DNA of 64,000 nucleotides from Acinetobacter sp. C26M (GTDB lineage: Bacteria > Pseudomonadota > Gammaproteobacteria > Pseudomonadales > Moraxellaceae). Below, piece by piece: positions 18,432 through 27,291 of this stretch. The stretch lies in assembly GCF_023702675.1 (NCBI RefSeq), contig NZ_CP098478.1, forward strand, positions 3,100,001 through 3,164,000. The letters run 5' to 3'. Below the pieces are notes generated by a model. The model was not told the origin of the DNA and did not search any database. It was given only the letters and a program-made list of their open reading frames with translations. A program made the position numbers and the translations under genes. Within the stretch, counting starts at the first letter, position 1. Each line of letters begins with the position of its first letter.

Positions 18432-19544
18432 TTAGAATCCAGCATGTACCTTTAACACCCCATTAAAGAGTTTGTCGTCTGCATTTACTGGCCAGCCAAG
18501 CAATTCTTTTATATTAGTATCTACCCTGCTTTTAGCCCACTCACGCCCCTCTAAAGCATCAATTATATACAAAAAATTTCTAACACAATCAATGTACTTT
18601 CCTAGACTATCCACATCTGAGAACTCCCCACGATGTGCCAACTTGTTCCTTTGAACTATCATTTCATCAAATATCTTGAATAGGCTCCTTAACTTTTCCC
18701 AGCTTGGAACTACAGTGCTGTCAGGATGCAGTTCTGGAAAATATTTATTTAGAATTTTAATAATAGGGGGGCTTGGTAACTCAGTTATAAGCCAAGTCGA
18801 TTTTGGAACCATATAACCGACATGTTGTTTAACTGCAATTTCTAAAGCAGAACATAGTATTAGCAATGCACTCCTAGGACTAGAATCTAACACTGAAACT
18901 GCCTCTCTAAGTAACTCATGGGCTAGAGGCTCCTCAATATCCTTAGATTTCCAAATTTTCTCTAATTCTACAACTTCGCTATCACTCCATTTAATACCTT
19001 TCCTCACCTTCAAACTAATTACAGGATGTCGCGGAGAAGGTACTGCATGATAAAATCCTTCCCCTGTTGTTCTCCAATAAAAACTTGGTGAGTTCTTTAA
19101 GGGCCTATGGCTGTTTTCAATATTTTGATGCCATCGCAATAAAGACAAAAACCTCATAAGAGTGCTATTTAGAAATAGTTCTTTTTCTTTACAAATCAAT
19201 TGGACGTCATCTGGCAATAAATCTAATGGGCAAGGAAATCCTTCCTTTATATTACCTTCAGCATCTATTTGCTCTTCATCTCGAACAATATATGGAAGAT
19301 TTATTTTAGGATTTATTCCAATTAAATACCTTCTCTTGATAAAACCATCTACAAATTTATAAATTTCTGAATCCACTTCCGCATCACTAAGACAGCGTAT
19401 CTCTATTTTCTTGCCATAATCTTTATCTGGAACCATCCTAATTGAAAAATTTTCTTCCCTATTTTTAAAAAACGCCGCATCATCTTTGAGCACACTGAAA
19501 TAAAAATCAGACATTTCAGCCTCTAATAGAAATTCTATTTTCAT
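18432..19544 (-). CDS. HEPN-domain protein, function unknown
   Basis: A 370-residue soluble protein. I recognise no domain in residues 1-200. The C-terminal part (about 205-335) looks like an all-helical HEPN domain: a long helix SALLILCSALEIAVKQHV, then EMIVQRNKLAHRGEF. The latter contains R299-N-K-L-A-H304, the R-x4-H motif of HEPN ribonucleases. HEPN proteins serve as toxins, abortive-infection effectors or RNA-processing enzymes, but some are inactive or structural. The gene stands alone with no nucleotidyltransferase (MNT) partner beside it. It sits between REP-like hairpins and a broken transposase, which suggests a variable site. An in-frame ATG at 19514 is an alternative start. Confidence 0.7.
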   Translation of the reverse strand: MKIEFLLEAEMSDFYFSVLKDDAAFFKNREENFSIRMVPDKDYGKKIEIRCLSDAEVDSEIYKFVDGFIKRRYLIGINPKINLPYIVRDEEQIDAEGNIKEGFPCPLDLLPDDVQLICKEKELFLNSTLMRFLSLLRWHQNIENSHRPLKNSPSFYWRTTGEGFYHAVPSPRHPVISLKVRKGIKWSDSEVVELEKIWKSKDIEEPLAHELLREAVSVLDSSPRSALLILCSALEIAVKQHVGYMVPKSTWLITELPSPPIIKILNKYFPELHPDSTVVPSWEKLRSLFKIFDEMIVQRNKLAHRGEFSDVDSLGKYIDCVRNFLYIIDALEGREWAKSRVDTNIKELLGWPVNADDKLFNGVLKVHAGF

Positions 19545-19611
19545 ACTTTTTCTCTAACCCTTCGTAGGTCAATAACCAAAGAATATTATTCCGACTTTCA
19601 ATTCAAACATG

Positions 19612-19894
19612 ACCCACTCATCAAATCAATCAAACAGCAAGCGTTGGCCGCCAACACAAAGGCGCAAGCGGAATCTGACAACGACGTTATTGGGATGAGT
19701 CATATACGACTCAAGTAATCCGTGATGAATTGGATTATCAGCGACATATGGACTATATCCATTACAACCCTGTAAAACATGGACATGTGAGCGCAGTTAA
19801 GGATTTGAACTATTCAAAATTTCATCAATGTGTACGAGGTGGGATTTATACGGAGGATTGGGCAACGGAAGATGATTATGGAATGATTGGTTAA
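19612..19894 (+). pseudogene. Broken REP-associated tyrosine transposase (RAYT), C-terminal part
   Basis: The frame ending at TAA 19892-19894 reads WDESYTTQVIRDELDY, then MDYIHYNPVKHGHV and ends near EDWATEDDYG. This is the highly characteristic C-terminal half of RAYT (Y1 transposase) proteins. A TGA at 19676-19678 interrupts it where the family has the Trp of the GIWQRRYW motif, so a TGG-to-TGA change is the likely cause. Upstream sequence in this frame is only weakly similar, and the N-terminal catalytic HUH part is missing. The element is dead, but it probably gave rise to the REP-like hairpins nearby. Confidence 0.75.
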
Positions 19895-19902
19895 AATTAA
19901 TG

Positions 19903-19928
19903 CGCTGGGGCAAGCAGCTGCCTACGTT
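19903..19928. repeat. REP-like hairpin beside the RAYT remnant
   Basis: On the minus strand it reads GTAG followed by the imperfect palindrome GGCAGCTGCTTGCC. The GTAG foot and the GC-rich palindrome resemble the hairpin at 18378-18405. It lies just after the RAYT stop, the usual place for the transposase's own REP. Confidence 0.4.
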
Positions 19929-20027
19929 GAGTTGATAAACGTGGTCAAAAGAAATTCTGAAGTTTCGACACTTAATCCATATGTGATTGTGGTATTAAAT
20001 AAACTGCTCTGTAATTTGTAGTAGCTC

Positions 20028-20126
20028 ATCCCAGCCCTCTCCCTAAGGAAGAGGGAGCATCCTTTGTGAATTAATTTATAATTTGATACGCGACATTCCC
20101 TCACCTTTCAGGAGAGGGAATTTTCA
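20028..20126. repeat. Intergenic inverted-repeat element (CCCTCTCC type)
   Basis: Two short hairpins face each other: CCCTCT/AGAGGG at 20035-20055 and TTCCCTC/GAGGGAA at 20096-20120. In addition, CCCTCTCC (20035-20042) is the exact complement of GGAGAGGG (20111-20118), so the whole unit can fold on itself. Units of this look are scattered in Acinetobacter intergenic regions, by recollection. The remaining sequence between 19895 and 20189 shows no gene. Confidence 0.5.
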
Positions 20127-20189
20127 TTATAAATTTTATGTAGATATATAATTATATGCCGCTCTTATCCCACCGTAGAATGTAAAAGC

Positions 20190-21209
20190 TTACAAAGCCC
20201 CATGCCCCAATAACATCTCCACCCCACTCACTTTTTTCATGTGTTTTAAACGCTCTTTTTCCCACTTCAACTGCTGCTTTAACTCAGCACAATCCGCATC
20301 TATGGCTTTATACACATCACTGATATGCAGATGCTCCGCTTTGACTTTTTTCGCCAACTGAAAAGAATCTAAAATCTCCTCAATTTGACTTTCAAGCTGC
20401 TGACTCTGTGCATCCAAAGCGAGTTTATAAAACTTCACTTGCTCTGCCGATAACTCTTTAGCTCCAACACCTTTGTTCTGTTCCAACTGTAACTGTAGCT
20501 TTAATAAATAAAACAAATCCTGCTGTTCATAGGCCTGACTCGCCTGCTGAAACAACTCGGTTTTTTCTTCTTTTTTGGACTCGTCTTGCTCACGGTCAGG
20601 ATGAATCATGGCAGCAATTTTTAAATAAACCGTTTTCAACGATTGCGCTGCCATCTGCTCAGCTTGTTCTCTTTTCTGCTGTTGTCGAAGTTGCTTGGCC
20701 TCTTCCCGTGCCTGTTGCTGCTCGGCAGCATATTGCTCAAAATCATCCTCTTCTGATTCTTCACTTTGCTCAGAACTTTCATTAACTTCAAACTTAGCTG
20801 ACTGTACTTTTTTATTCTTTTTAACCAATTGCTGAGCATGTTGCTGATAAAAAGTGTCAATCTGCTTGACCAACTTTAACTGTTCATCCTTCAACATTTT
20901 GGAACGCTTTAACATTTGGGCAAGCTGAGCAATTTTTTCATCCAATTGCTGCATATTAGTTTTGGAAAACTCATGCTGCTGTAACAGCGTCCAAAGCTGA
21001 TCTAGCTGCTGAAACAACACTTCATGCAATTCGGTATACACAGGCATCAGCTTTTGCCGTGTGTGTTGTTGAATCTCGGCTTGCGCATTTTGCCATTTGG
21101 CAAGGCTGATTTTTTGCTGTTCTATTTGATCAATCAGGCGATTCAGCTTTTTCTGCTGTGAGGAAGGTTCAGCCCTTTGCTTTAAACTGACTTTGAGATC
21201 AAAGGACAT
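20190..21209 (-). CDS. Coiled-coil protein with a J-like (HPD) segment
   Basis: About 339 residues, very rich in Gln, Glu, Lys and Leu. Long coiled-coil stretches cover residues about 15-135 and 160-190, with an acidic, Ser-rich linker at 142-158. Residues about 192-245 read YLKIAAMIHPDREQDE and then TELFQQASQAYEQQD. This has the HPD tripeptide (203-205) and following helix of a J domain, so it may recruit an Hsp70. The classical J-domain first helix is weak. ATG 21209 has AGGTGG eight bases upstream; the frame is open to 21266. No hsp70 gene lies nearby. Confidence 0.7.
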   Translation of the reverse strand: MSFDLKVSLKQRAEPSSQQKKLNRLIDQIEQQKISLAKWQNAQAEIQQHTRQKLMPVYTELHEVLFQQLDQLWTLLQQHEFSKTNMQQLDEKIAQLAQMLKRSKMLKDEQLKLVKQIDTFYQQHAQQLVKKNKKVQSAKFEVNESSEQSEESEEDDFEQYAAEQQQAREEAKQLRQQQKREQAEQMAAQSLKTVYLKIAAMIHPDREQDESKKEEKTELFQQASQAYEQQDLFYLLKLQLQLEQNKGVGAKELSAEQVKFYKLALDAQSQQLESQIEEILDSFQLAKKVKAEHLHISDVYKAIDADCAELKQQLKWEKERLKHMKKVSGVEMLLGHGAL

Positions 21210-21312
21210 AACACATCCACCTGAAAATAAAAAAGTGTAGCAATAATCAGCCGATAAAGGCAGCAAATGCTTTCAATATCGTGTTTGGACAACCGAGTCG
21301 TTTAACTAAGCT

Positions 21313-21900
21313 TTACTCATCGCCAAATAAGGCATTGGCTGAAACCACTTTGGTGATTTTAACTTTATCTTGTTTCAGCAAAGGATAGATTTTTTGTCTA
21401 AGTACATCACTGGTCATAGTACCATTCAAATTCAGTAATACAGGTTCTTCACTCAGTGATCCTTTGCCCAAGTACTCTTGATTCAAATCATTGGTGGTTG
21501 CTTGATTCACTACAACAAAATATCCCGTAATACCCTTAGCCTGACCACAGGCCAAACTTTGTGGTGACCAATCTCCTTGGCGAATCACTTTTTGCAACTT
21601 ATAGCCTTTGCTTTTTAATTGCTGCGTTTGTGCTGCGGTTGCAATTGGAAAATCAATCCGCTTTTGTTGTCCTTTCCAATTCACCAGCAAATGGCTTGAT
21701 TGACAAGATTCACGCATGACACCCCCACTTCCACTCAATGCGCCTTCATCGGGATCAAAACAGGATGAAATCACTTGAAAAGTCGCTTCGCCGCAATGCA
21801 ACGGCTCGGATTGATAAGTTTTGAATGGCGTTGCTTGGGCTTGGCTCAACTGAATTAAACACACTGATAAAAGGCAAAAACTAATGAATTTATTGTTCAT
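21313..21900 (-). CDS. Secreted hypothetical protein
   Basis: About 195 residues with a clean signal peptide (MNNKFISFCLLSVCLIQLSQ then AQA, cleavage around residue 22-24), so the product is periplasmic or exported. The mature part has four cysteines that could form disulfides (near LHCGEATF, ISSCFDPDEG, RESCQSSH, LACGQAKG). I do not recognise the family. ATG 21900 is preferred because it directly starts the signal peptide; ATG 21933 would add 11 residues. It stands between the J-like gene (same strand, about 100 bases away) and a divergent lipoprotein gene. Confidence 0.65.
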   Translation of the reverse strand: MNNKFISFCLLSVCLIQLSQAQATPFKTYQSEPLHCGEATFQVISSCFDPDEGALSGSGGVMRESCQSSHLLVNWKGQQKRIDFPIATAAQTQQLKSKGYKLQKVIRQGDWSPQSLACGQAKGITGYFVVVNQATTNDLNQEYLGKGSLSEEPVLLNLNGTMTSDVLRQKIYPLLKQDKVKITKVVSANALFGDE

Positions 21901-22062
21901 ATGAGGTCGTATTAGAATTAAAGGCTGATTCATTCTAACTCAAAAAATAGCGGCTAAAGAAAGTTCTCATACTCCTCAATTTGAATTAAACATTAAAAAT
22001 GACAAACCCAACTTTTAAGCTAAAATCCGTTATATACATCATCATTTAAATACTCGAATTGT

Positions 22063-22671
22063 ATGAAGAATAAAATCCTATTGCTCACCTCATTTATTTT
22101 GCTCGCTGGATGTAATGAAAAACCAAAAACATCATCAGAAAGCGATCAACCCACACAGAAGGCAGCTCAACAGACTCAAGCCGTATCAGAATCGGTGCTT
22201 AATCCCGCTACCCCCGAATCCGATTATCTCGCCAATAATTCAACTCCACTACCAAAAGGCTATTTAGTCGATACAACCCATCTCAAAAAGCCTTTGTTTA
22301 TTGATTTTAATGGCGATGGAGATCTGGATACTTTTCGAGTGCTGAAAAACCCAAATAAAAAAGGAATGAAATATCTCTTTGAATTCCGTATCTCAAATAG
22401 CAACAAAGTTTATTACTACGAAAATACAGATAAAGATTATGACCTCGATATTTTCGGAACTTTTGAAGTTGCACCTAAAACAGATATTTACGTAGATGAA
22501 GATTATCGCTTTGATGAAGATGGAAATATCTTAGCTGATGAGCAAATTGACCCAAAACATTATCTAAAGTTCAAGGGTGATGGTATTTCTGTCAATGTTT
22601 TAGAAGAAACCTGTGCAACTTCTGTATTTTTCTTAACAGATGAAAAAATTAAACGAATTGCGCTGTGCTAG
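22063..22671 (+). CDS. Putative lipoprotein with an Asp-rich calcium-type loop
   Basis: A 202-residue protein with a lipoprotein signal (ILLAGC, lipidated Cys17), a Ser/Gln/Thr-rich linker to about residue 60, and a small folded domain. The sequence DFNGDGDLDTF has the spacing of a calcium-binding DxDxDG-type loop as seen in FG-GAP/VCBS-like repeats, and a second acidic stretch (NTDKDYDLDIF) follows. The partner and role are unknown. It is divergent from the secreted protein gene upstream. Confidence 0.7.
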   Translation: MKNKILLLTSFILLAGCNEKPKTSSESDQPTQKAAQQTQAVSESVLNPATPESDYLANNSTPLPKGYLVDTTHLKKPLFIDFNGDGDLDTFRVLKNPNKKGMKYLFEFRISNSNKVYYYENTDKDYDLDIFGTFEVAPKTDIYVDEDYRFDEDGNILADEQIDPKHYLKFKGDGISVNVLEETCATSVFFLTDEKIKRIALC

Positions 22672-22689
22672 CTCATCACTTGCATTTCA

Positions 22690-22713
22690 TAAAAAAACCG
22701 CCCAATTGGGCGG
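22690..22713 (-). terminator. Intrinsic terminator of the 3-hydroxybutyrate operon
   Basis: A perfect 16-bp palindrome, CCGCCCAA/TTGGGCGG, is followed on the minus strand by seven T. It lies 22 bases after the stop of the leftward dehydrogenase gene, and could also act rightward for the lipoprotein gene. Confidence 0.88.
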
Positions 22714-22735
22714 CATATTCAATCACATAAATGGA

Positions 22736-23521
22736 TTATTGCGCAGTATATCCACCATCCATAACCACCGCCTGCCCTGTAATCCCTGCGCCTTTGCTGC
22801 TGGCTAAGAAAATCGCATAGTCGGCAATTTCTTCAACACTGAGTAAACGCTTCTGCGGTACCATCGCTAAAATCACATCTTCCAGAGCACTTTCCAGACT
22901 CACGTTACGGGTTTTGGCCAAATCGGCAATTTGCCCACGCACCAATGGCGTATCCACATAACCTGGACATAGCGCATTCACGGTGATTCCGTCACGGGCA
23001 CATTCCAAAGCTGCCACTTTAGTCAAGCCAATCACCCCGTGCTTGGCACTGTTATACCCTGCCTTCCCTGCAAAACCAATTAAGCCATTGATCGAAGACA
23101 TATTGATAATACGGCCATATTGCTGTGCTTTCATAATCGGAAACACATGCTTAATCCCGATAAATGAACCTGTCAGCATCACCTGTACCAGTTTCTGATA
23201 AATATCGGTTGAGAAATCTTCAATTGCTGCGACATGCTGAAAACCCGCATTATTGATCAGGATATCCAGACGTCCGAAAGTTTGCTTGGTCAAATCAATT
23301 GCAGCTTTATAAGCCTGTTCATCGGTCACATCACATGGCGCAGATAAGGCCTCAAAACCTTGTTGTTTTAACTGCTCCACTGCTTGCTGGCATTTCTCTG
23401 CATTGACATCAGAAATCACCACTTTCGCGCCTTCCTGAGCAAATTTTTTCGCAATTTCTAATCCAATACCACTGGCAGAACCCGTAATAAAGGCCACTTT
23501 GGCTTCGAGTTGTTGAGTCAC
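22736..23521 (-). CDS. 3-hydroxybutyrate dehydrogenase (SDR family)
   Basis: A 261-residue SDR that oxidises (R)-3-hydroxybutyrate to acetoacetate with NAD. It shows the cofactor motif TGSASGIG, the Asp after beta-2 (ISDVNAEK) that favours NAD, NNAG, and the active site Ser (MSSINGL) with YNSAK. The bacterial 3-hydroxybutyrate dehydrogenase signature is clear in NNAGFQHVAAIEDF and in CPGYVDTPLV with the following region. Context supports it strongly: the upstream cotranscribed gene is a GntP permease, and a CoA transferase and a short-chain fatty-acid transporter follow beyond a divergent LysR regulator. Confidence 0.88.
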   Translation of the reverse strand: MTQQLEAKVAFITGSASGIGLEIAKKFAQEGAKVVISDVNAEKCQQAVEQLKQQGFEALSAPCDVTDEQAYKAAIDLTKQTFGRLDILINNAGFQHVAAIEDFSTDIYQKLVQVMLTGSFIGIKHVFPIMKAQQYGRIINMSSINGLIGFAGKAGYNSAKHGVIGLTKVAALECARDGITVNALCPGYVDTPLVRGQIADLAKTRNVSLESALEDVILAMVPQKRLLSVEEIADYAIFLASSKGAGITGQAVVMDGGYTAQ

Positions 23522-23591
23522 TGTTCTACTCCTGTTCTTGATGATCTTGATTGCTCACCAGTCATTACTGACAAGCTCAAATAAATTCGAC

Positions 23592-25016
23592 TTAGACAAT
23601 ACCGAACCATGTAAATGCAGCAATCACCACAAATACTGCCAAGGTTTTAATAATGGTGACCGCAAAAATATCTTTATAAGATTGCTTATGAGTTAAGCCT
23701 GTGACCGCAAGCAAGGTAATCACTGCACCATTATGTGGAAGTGTATCCATACCACCCGATGCCATCGCTACCACACGATGCATCACTTCTGGTGGAATGC
23801 CCGCAGCTAAAATAGCTGCGTTATAGGTTTCCGCCATCGCACTCAAGGCAATACTCATCCCCCCCGACGCCGAACCTGTAATCCCTGCCAGTACTGTCGT
23901 AGTTACCGCACCATTGACCAAAGGATTGGTAAAAGTCGTACCCAGTGCATGACTAATCAGAGCAAAGCCTGGCAATGCCGCAATAATCGCACCAAAACCA
24001 TATTCAGAAGCGGTGTTCATCACCGCCAATAATGAACCACTGATACTGGCATTAACGCCTTCTTTAAAGTTGGTCACCACGCGCTGATAATCAAATAAAA
24101 TCGCAGCAATAATCCCGACAATCAAGGCCAAACCGACTGCCCAAATCGCCCCAGTTTTTGCTACATCAACAGTGTAGTTGGCTAGACCAATTGCATTAAA
24201 ATCAAAGCCATTTGGGTACCATTCTTTGATGGCCGTAGACAGATAACGGTTCATCACTGCAACTAGAATCAACGGAACAAAGGCCATGCATTGACGTAGT
24301 ACTGAACCATTGTTTTGGGTTGATGACTCAATATCGACTGCCGTTTGCGAGACTGCATCTTCAGCAGCAAAACCTGCATAGCCTTCACCTGCACGAGCCG
24401 CAGCTTTACGACGTGATTCCAAATATAGTAGACCCATGCTCAAGACGAAAATCGCCCCAATCACACCCAAAAACGGCGCTGCATAAATATTGGTGCCAAA
24501 GAATGTGGTTGGAATCACATTCTGAATTTGTGGTGTCCCTGGTAAGGCGTCCATGGTGAATGTAAATGCGCCTAAGGCAATGGTGCCAGGAATCAAACGT
24601 TTTGGAATATTGGCTTGTTGGAACAACTGATTGGCAAATGGATAAATCGCAAATACTGCCACAAACAGACTGACACCGCTATAAGTCAGAATGGCACCGA
24701 GTAAAACCACGGTTAAAATGGCTTTTTTTGCGCCAATCAAATTGACAATAGTGCGGGCAATCGACTCGGCAATACCCGACATTTCGACCACTTTGCCAAA
24801 GATCGCGCCAAGCAAGAACACCAAGAAATAGTCTTTAATAAAATTGACCATTTTCGGCATGAAAACGCCCGAATAAAACGGCAGCACATTGGCAGGGTTA
24901 ATCAGAAAAACTGCCAATAATGCACACAACGGTGCCATGAGAATCACGGAAAAACCGCGATAGGCTGTGTACATCAGCAAGCCTAAAGACAGCAGAATGA
25001 CAAATAAGTCCCACAT
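23592..25016 (-). CDS. GntP-family permease, probably for 3-hydroxybutyrate
   Basis: A 474-residue integral membrane protein with about 12 or more helices and the GntP/ion-transporter hallmarks, including the glycine-rich TTTVLAGITGSASGGMSIAL and the C-terminal SGGMDTLPHNGAVITLL. GntP permeases carry gluconate and other hydroxy acids with protons. Because the next gene in the same operon (70 bases downstream) is 3-hydroxybutyrate dehydrogenase, the natural substrate is probably 3-hydroxybutyrate; that is inferred. The divergent LysR gene is the likely regulator. Confidence 0.86.
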   Translation of the reverse strand: MWDLFVILLSLGLLMYTAYRGFSVILMAPLCALLAVFLINPANVLPFYSGVFMPKMVNFIKDYFLVFLLGAIFGKVVEMSGIAESIARTIVNLIGAKKAILTVVLLGAILTYSGVSLFVAVFAIYPFANQLFQQANIPKRLIPGTIALGAFTFTMDALPGTPQIQNVIPTTFFGTNIYAAPFLGVIGAIFVLSMGLLYLESRRKAAARAGEGYAGFAAEDAVSQTAVDIESSTQNNGSVLRQCMAFVPLILVAVMNRYLSTAIKEWYPNGFDFNAIGLANYTVDVAKTGAIWAVGLALIVGIIAAILFDYQRVVTNFKEGVNASISGSLLAVMNTASEYGFGAIIAALPGFALISHALGTTFTNPLVNGAVTTTVLAGITGSASGGMSIALSAMAETYNAAILAAGIPPEVMHRVVAMASGGMDTLPHNGAVITLLAVTGLTHKQSYKDIFAVTIIKTLAVFVVIAAFTWFGIV

Positions 25017-25520
25017 ATTCTTTTACTCCATTCCAAAGAATATATGTCAGGGTCAACCAAATTATTTTTTTTATACTGTGTGGTGGTTATCCTAACCATA
25101 AATAAAATCAAAATACTGCTAATTACAGTACAGAATCTAAAACAATGACGCATGTTAAAACGTATTTTAAAATAGCATTAAAATCACAAAAAACAAGACC
25201 ATTAAAACAAAATAAATAATTTTAATTATTATTAAAAATCAATATATTGAATAAATAAGTATCAAATAATTTAATTGATTAATAAAATAAATCAACTATT
25301 CAAAAATACTCATTAATCCCATTAAATTATATTTAGCTTATTCTTTTTAAAATCCATTTTCCGATATTGAGATAAAATAAATGAATAATCACATGTGGGA
25401 TTTTAAAAATAAACGGCTTGCCTCTCGTCACCGAATTAACAAAAATGCCAGTCACAATGTGCTGTTTTTTTTATAAATTACAGCATATAAATCAAAAACT
25501 TTCCGCATAGGTCGTCCACC
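25017..25520. promoter_or_regulatory. AT-rich divergent control region with a TGGTTA/TAACCA repeat
   Basis: This 504-base gap separates the leftward permease and the rightward LysR gene. It is strikingly AT-rich, and I see no open frame or RNA gene. A perfect inverted repeat, TGGTTA-TCC-TAACCA (25084-25098), lies about 70 bases before the permease start and is a candidate binding site for the LysR regulator or another factor. Confidence 0.4.
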
Positions 25521-26405
25521 ATGACTTTAAAGCAACTCAAAGCATTTCTGGCTTTGACTCGTACCCTGAATTATGCAAATGCCTCTGCTGAATTGCATCT
25601 CAGTCAGTCTGCTTTAAGTCTGAGTATTAAATCACTGGAAGAAGAGCTGGGCGGCAAGCTGTTTAAACGCAATACCCGTCGGGTTGAGCTGACACAAGAA
25701 GGAAATTCATTGATTCCCTATGCCAAGAAGCTACTCGCCAATTGGGAAGATATGGAAAAAGACGTCAAGCAACGTTTTAAACTCAATCGCGGCACTCTGA
25801 ACATTGCCTCGATGCCTTTTGTCACGCATGCGATTTTGCCGCAAGTCATTCATAGCTTTCTAGCCAAGCATCCCAATATCAGTTTTTCTATTCATGACAT
25901 TCCCAATGAAAAAGTACTGGAGAATGTGCAGGATGGCATTTTTGAAATTGGCATTTGCTTTGAGCCACCACGCAATGATCAACTGGAATTTAAACCATTA
26001 TTTGAGGAAGATTTCCTTGCGCTCTTACCAAAAACTCATCCTTTGGCAAGTGCGGATTCGATCAGTTGGAAACAGCTCTGCGCCAACCCCTTTGTGACCT
26101 TGCAACATCCCTCGATTGTTCGTCATCTAATTGAAGAAAACTGTCTTAAAAATCATCTGACTTTAGATTTAAAAGTTGAATGTCATCAGATCAGTTCCCT
26201 CTCCAGCTTTGTCGCATTGGATATGGGAGTCAGTGCCATACCCCGCCATTTTCAAAATTTTATCGACAAGGAACATAATGTCTTAATTGAAATTGAGGAT
26301 GGCAAACTACCGCAAGCGATTGGCATTGTCTATAAAAAAGACTTTGAGCTTTCCAATATCTCAGCCGAGTTTATCGAGATCTTGCTACAACATGATTTTG
26401 ACTAA
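25521..26405 (+). CDS. LysR-family transcriptional regulator
   Basis: A 294-residue LTTR. The winged helix-turn-helix is in residues 1-60 (MTLKQLKAFLALTRTLNYAN, then SAELHLSQSALSLSIKSLEEELGGKLFKR), and the co-inducer domain in residues about 90-290. It stands between, and is divergent from, the permease/3-hydroxybutyrate dehydrogenase operon and lies ahead of the CoA-transferase and AtoE genes. It is the obvious candidate activator of both sets; the ligand is probably 3-hydroxybutyrate or acetoacetate by inference. Confidence 0.88.
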   Translation: MTLKQLKAFLALTRTLNYANASAELHLSQSALSLSIKSLEEELGGKLFKRNTRRVELTQEGNSLIPYAKKLLANWEDMEKDVKQRFKLNRGTLNIASMPFVTHAILPQVIHSFLAKHPNISFSIHDIPNEKVLENVQDGIFEIGICFEPPRNDQLEFKPLFEEDFLALLPKTHPLASADSISWKQLCANPFVTLQHPSIVRHLIEENCLKNHLTLDLKVECHQISSLSSFVALDMGVSAIPRHFQNFIDKEHNVLIEIEDGKLPQAIGIVYKKDFELSNISAEFIEILLQHDFD

Positions 26406-26584
26406 TCCATTTCGGTCGCTACTCCAACACGGACCCGCCCCGCCACAGCGTCCTTTTGAGTGAAATAGATGAAATTTATTGTATTAATGAGTTTCCCTCA
26501 TTAATCCTTTAAAAATTTAAACTTCTGTAAATAATCCCTGAGTGCTAAAACTATTAGAAACCAAGGAATTTACAGGTGAAAAAA

Positions 26585-27289
26585 ATGAATAAAGTCTATT
26601 CAACCGCAGCACTGGCACTGCAAGATGTAGTGCAAGATCAACAAACATTTGCGGTTGGCGGTTTTGGCCTATGTGGTATTCCTGAAGCCTTGATCCAAGC
26701 ACTGAAAGAAACAGGCGTAACAGGCCTAACTTGCATTTCCAATAATGCAGGCATTGATGATTTTGGCTTAGGTGTCTTGCTCAAGACCCGACAAATTAAA
26801 AAAATGATCTCGTCTTATGTGGGTGAAAATAAAGAATTTGAACGCCAGTATCTAAATGGTGAACTTGAAGTTGAACTCACCCCTCAAGGCACATTGGCAG
26901 AAAAATTACGCGCTGGTGGTGCAGGCATTCCTGCCTTTTATACCGCAACAGGTGCAGGCACCTTGGTGGCTGAAGGTAAAGAGCAACGCGAATTTAATGG
27001 TCGTACTTACATCCTTGAACCTTCACTGACCGCAGATGTGGCACTGGTCAAAGCCTATAAAGCGGATAAAGCTGGCAATCTGGTGTTCCGTAAAACCGCG
27101 CAAAACTTCAACCCTGAATGTGCAATGGCTGGAAAGGTCACCATAGCCGAAGTGGAACAGATTGTTGAAATTGGCGAACTTGATCCAGATGAAATTCATT
27201 TAGCGGGCATTTATGTCAATCGTGTGGTGCTGAATGCCACCCCAGAAAAACGTATCGAACAAAAAACCTTAAAAGCACAGGACGCATAA
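26585..27289 (+). CDS. scoA: 3-oxoacid CoA-transferase subunit A
   Basis: A 234-residue family I CoA-transferase alpha subunit. The N-terminal motif [17 protein letters not shown] is the CoA-transferase signature, and [16 protein letters not shown] is typical of the SCOT/ScoA group. With subunit B it moves CoA from succinyl-CoA to acetoacetate, feeding ketone bodies into central metabolism. The GTG at 26576 is in frame, but ATG 26585 has CAGG eight bases before it, so I use it. Subunit B follows after two bases. Confidence 0.92.
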   Translation: MNKVYSTAALALQDVVQDQQTFAVGGFGLCGIPEALIQALKETGVTGLTCISNNAGIDDFGLGVLLKTRQIKKMISSYVGENKEFERQYLNGELEVELTPQGTLAEKLRAGGAGIPAFYTATGAGTLVAEGKEQREFNGRTYILEPSLTADVALVKAYKADKAGNLVFRKTAQNFNPECAMAGKVTIAEVEQIVEIGELDPDEIHLAGIYVNRVVLNATPEKRIEQKTLKAQDA

Positions 27290-27291
27290 TC

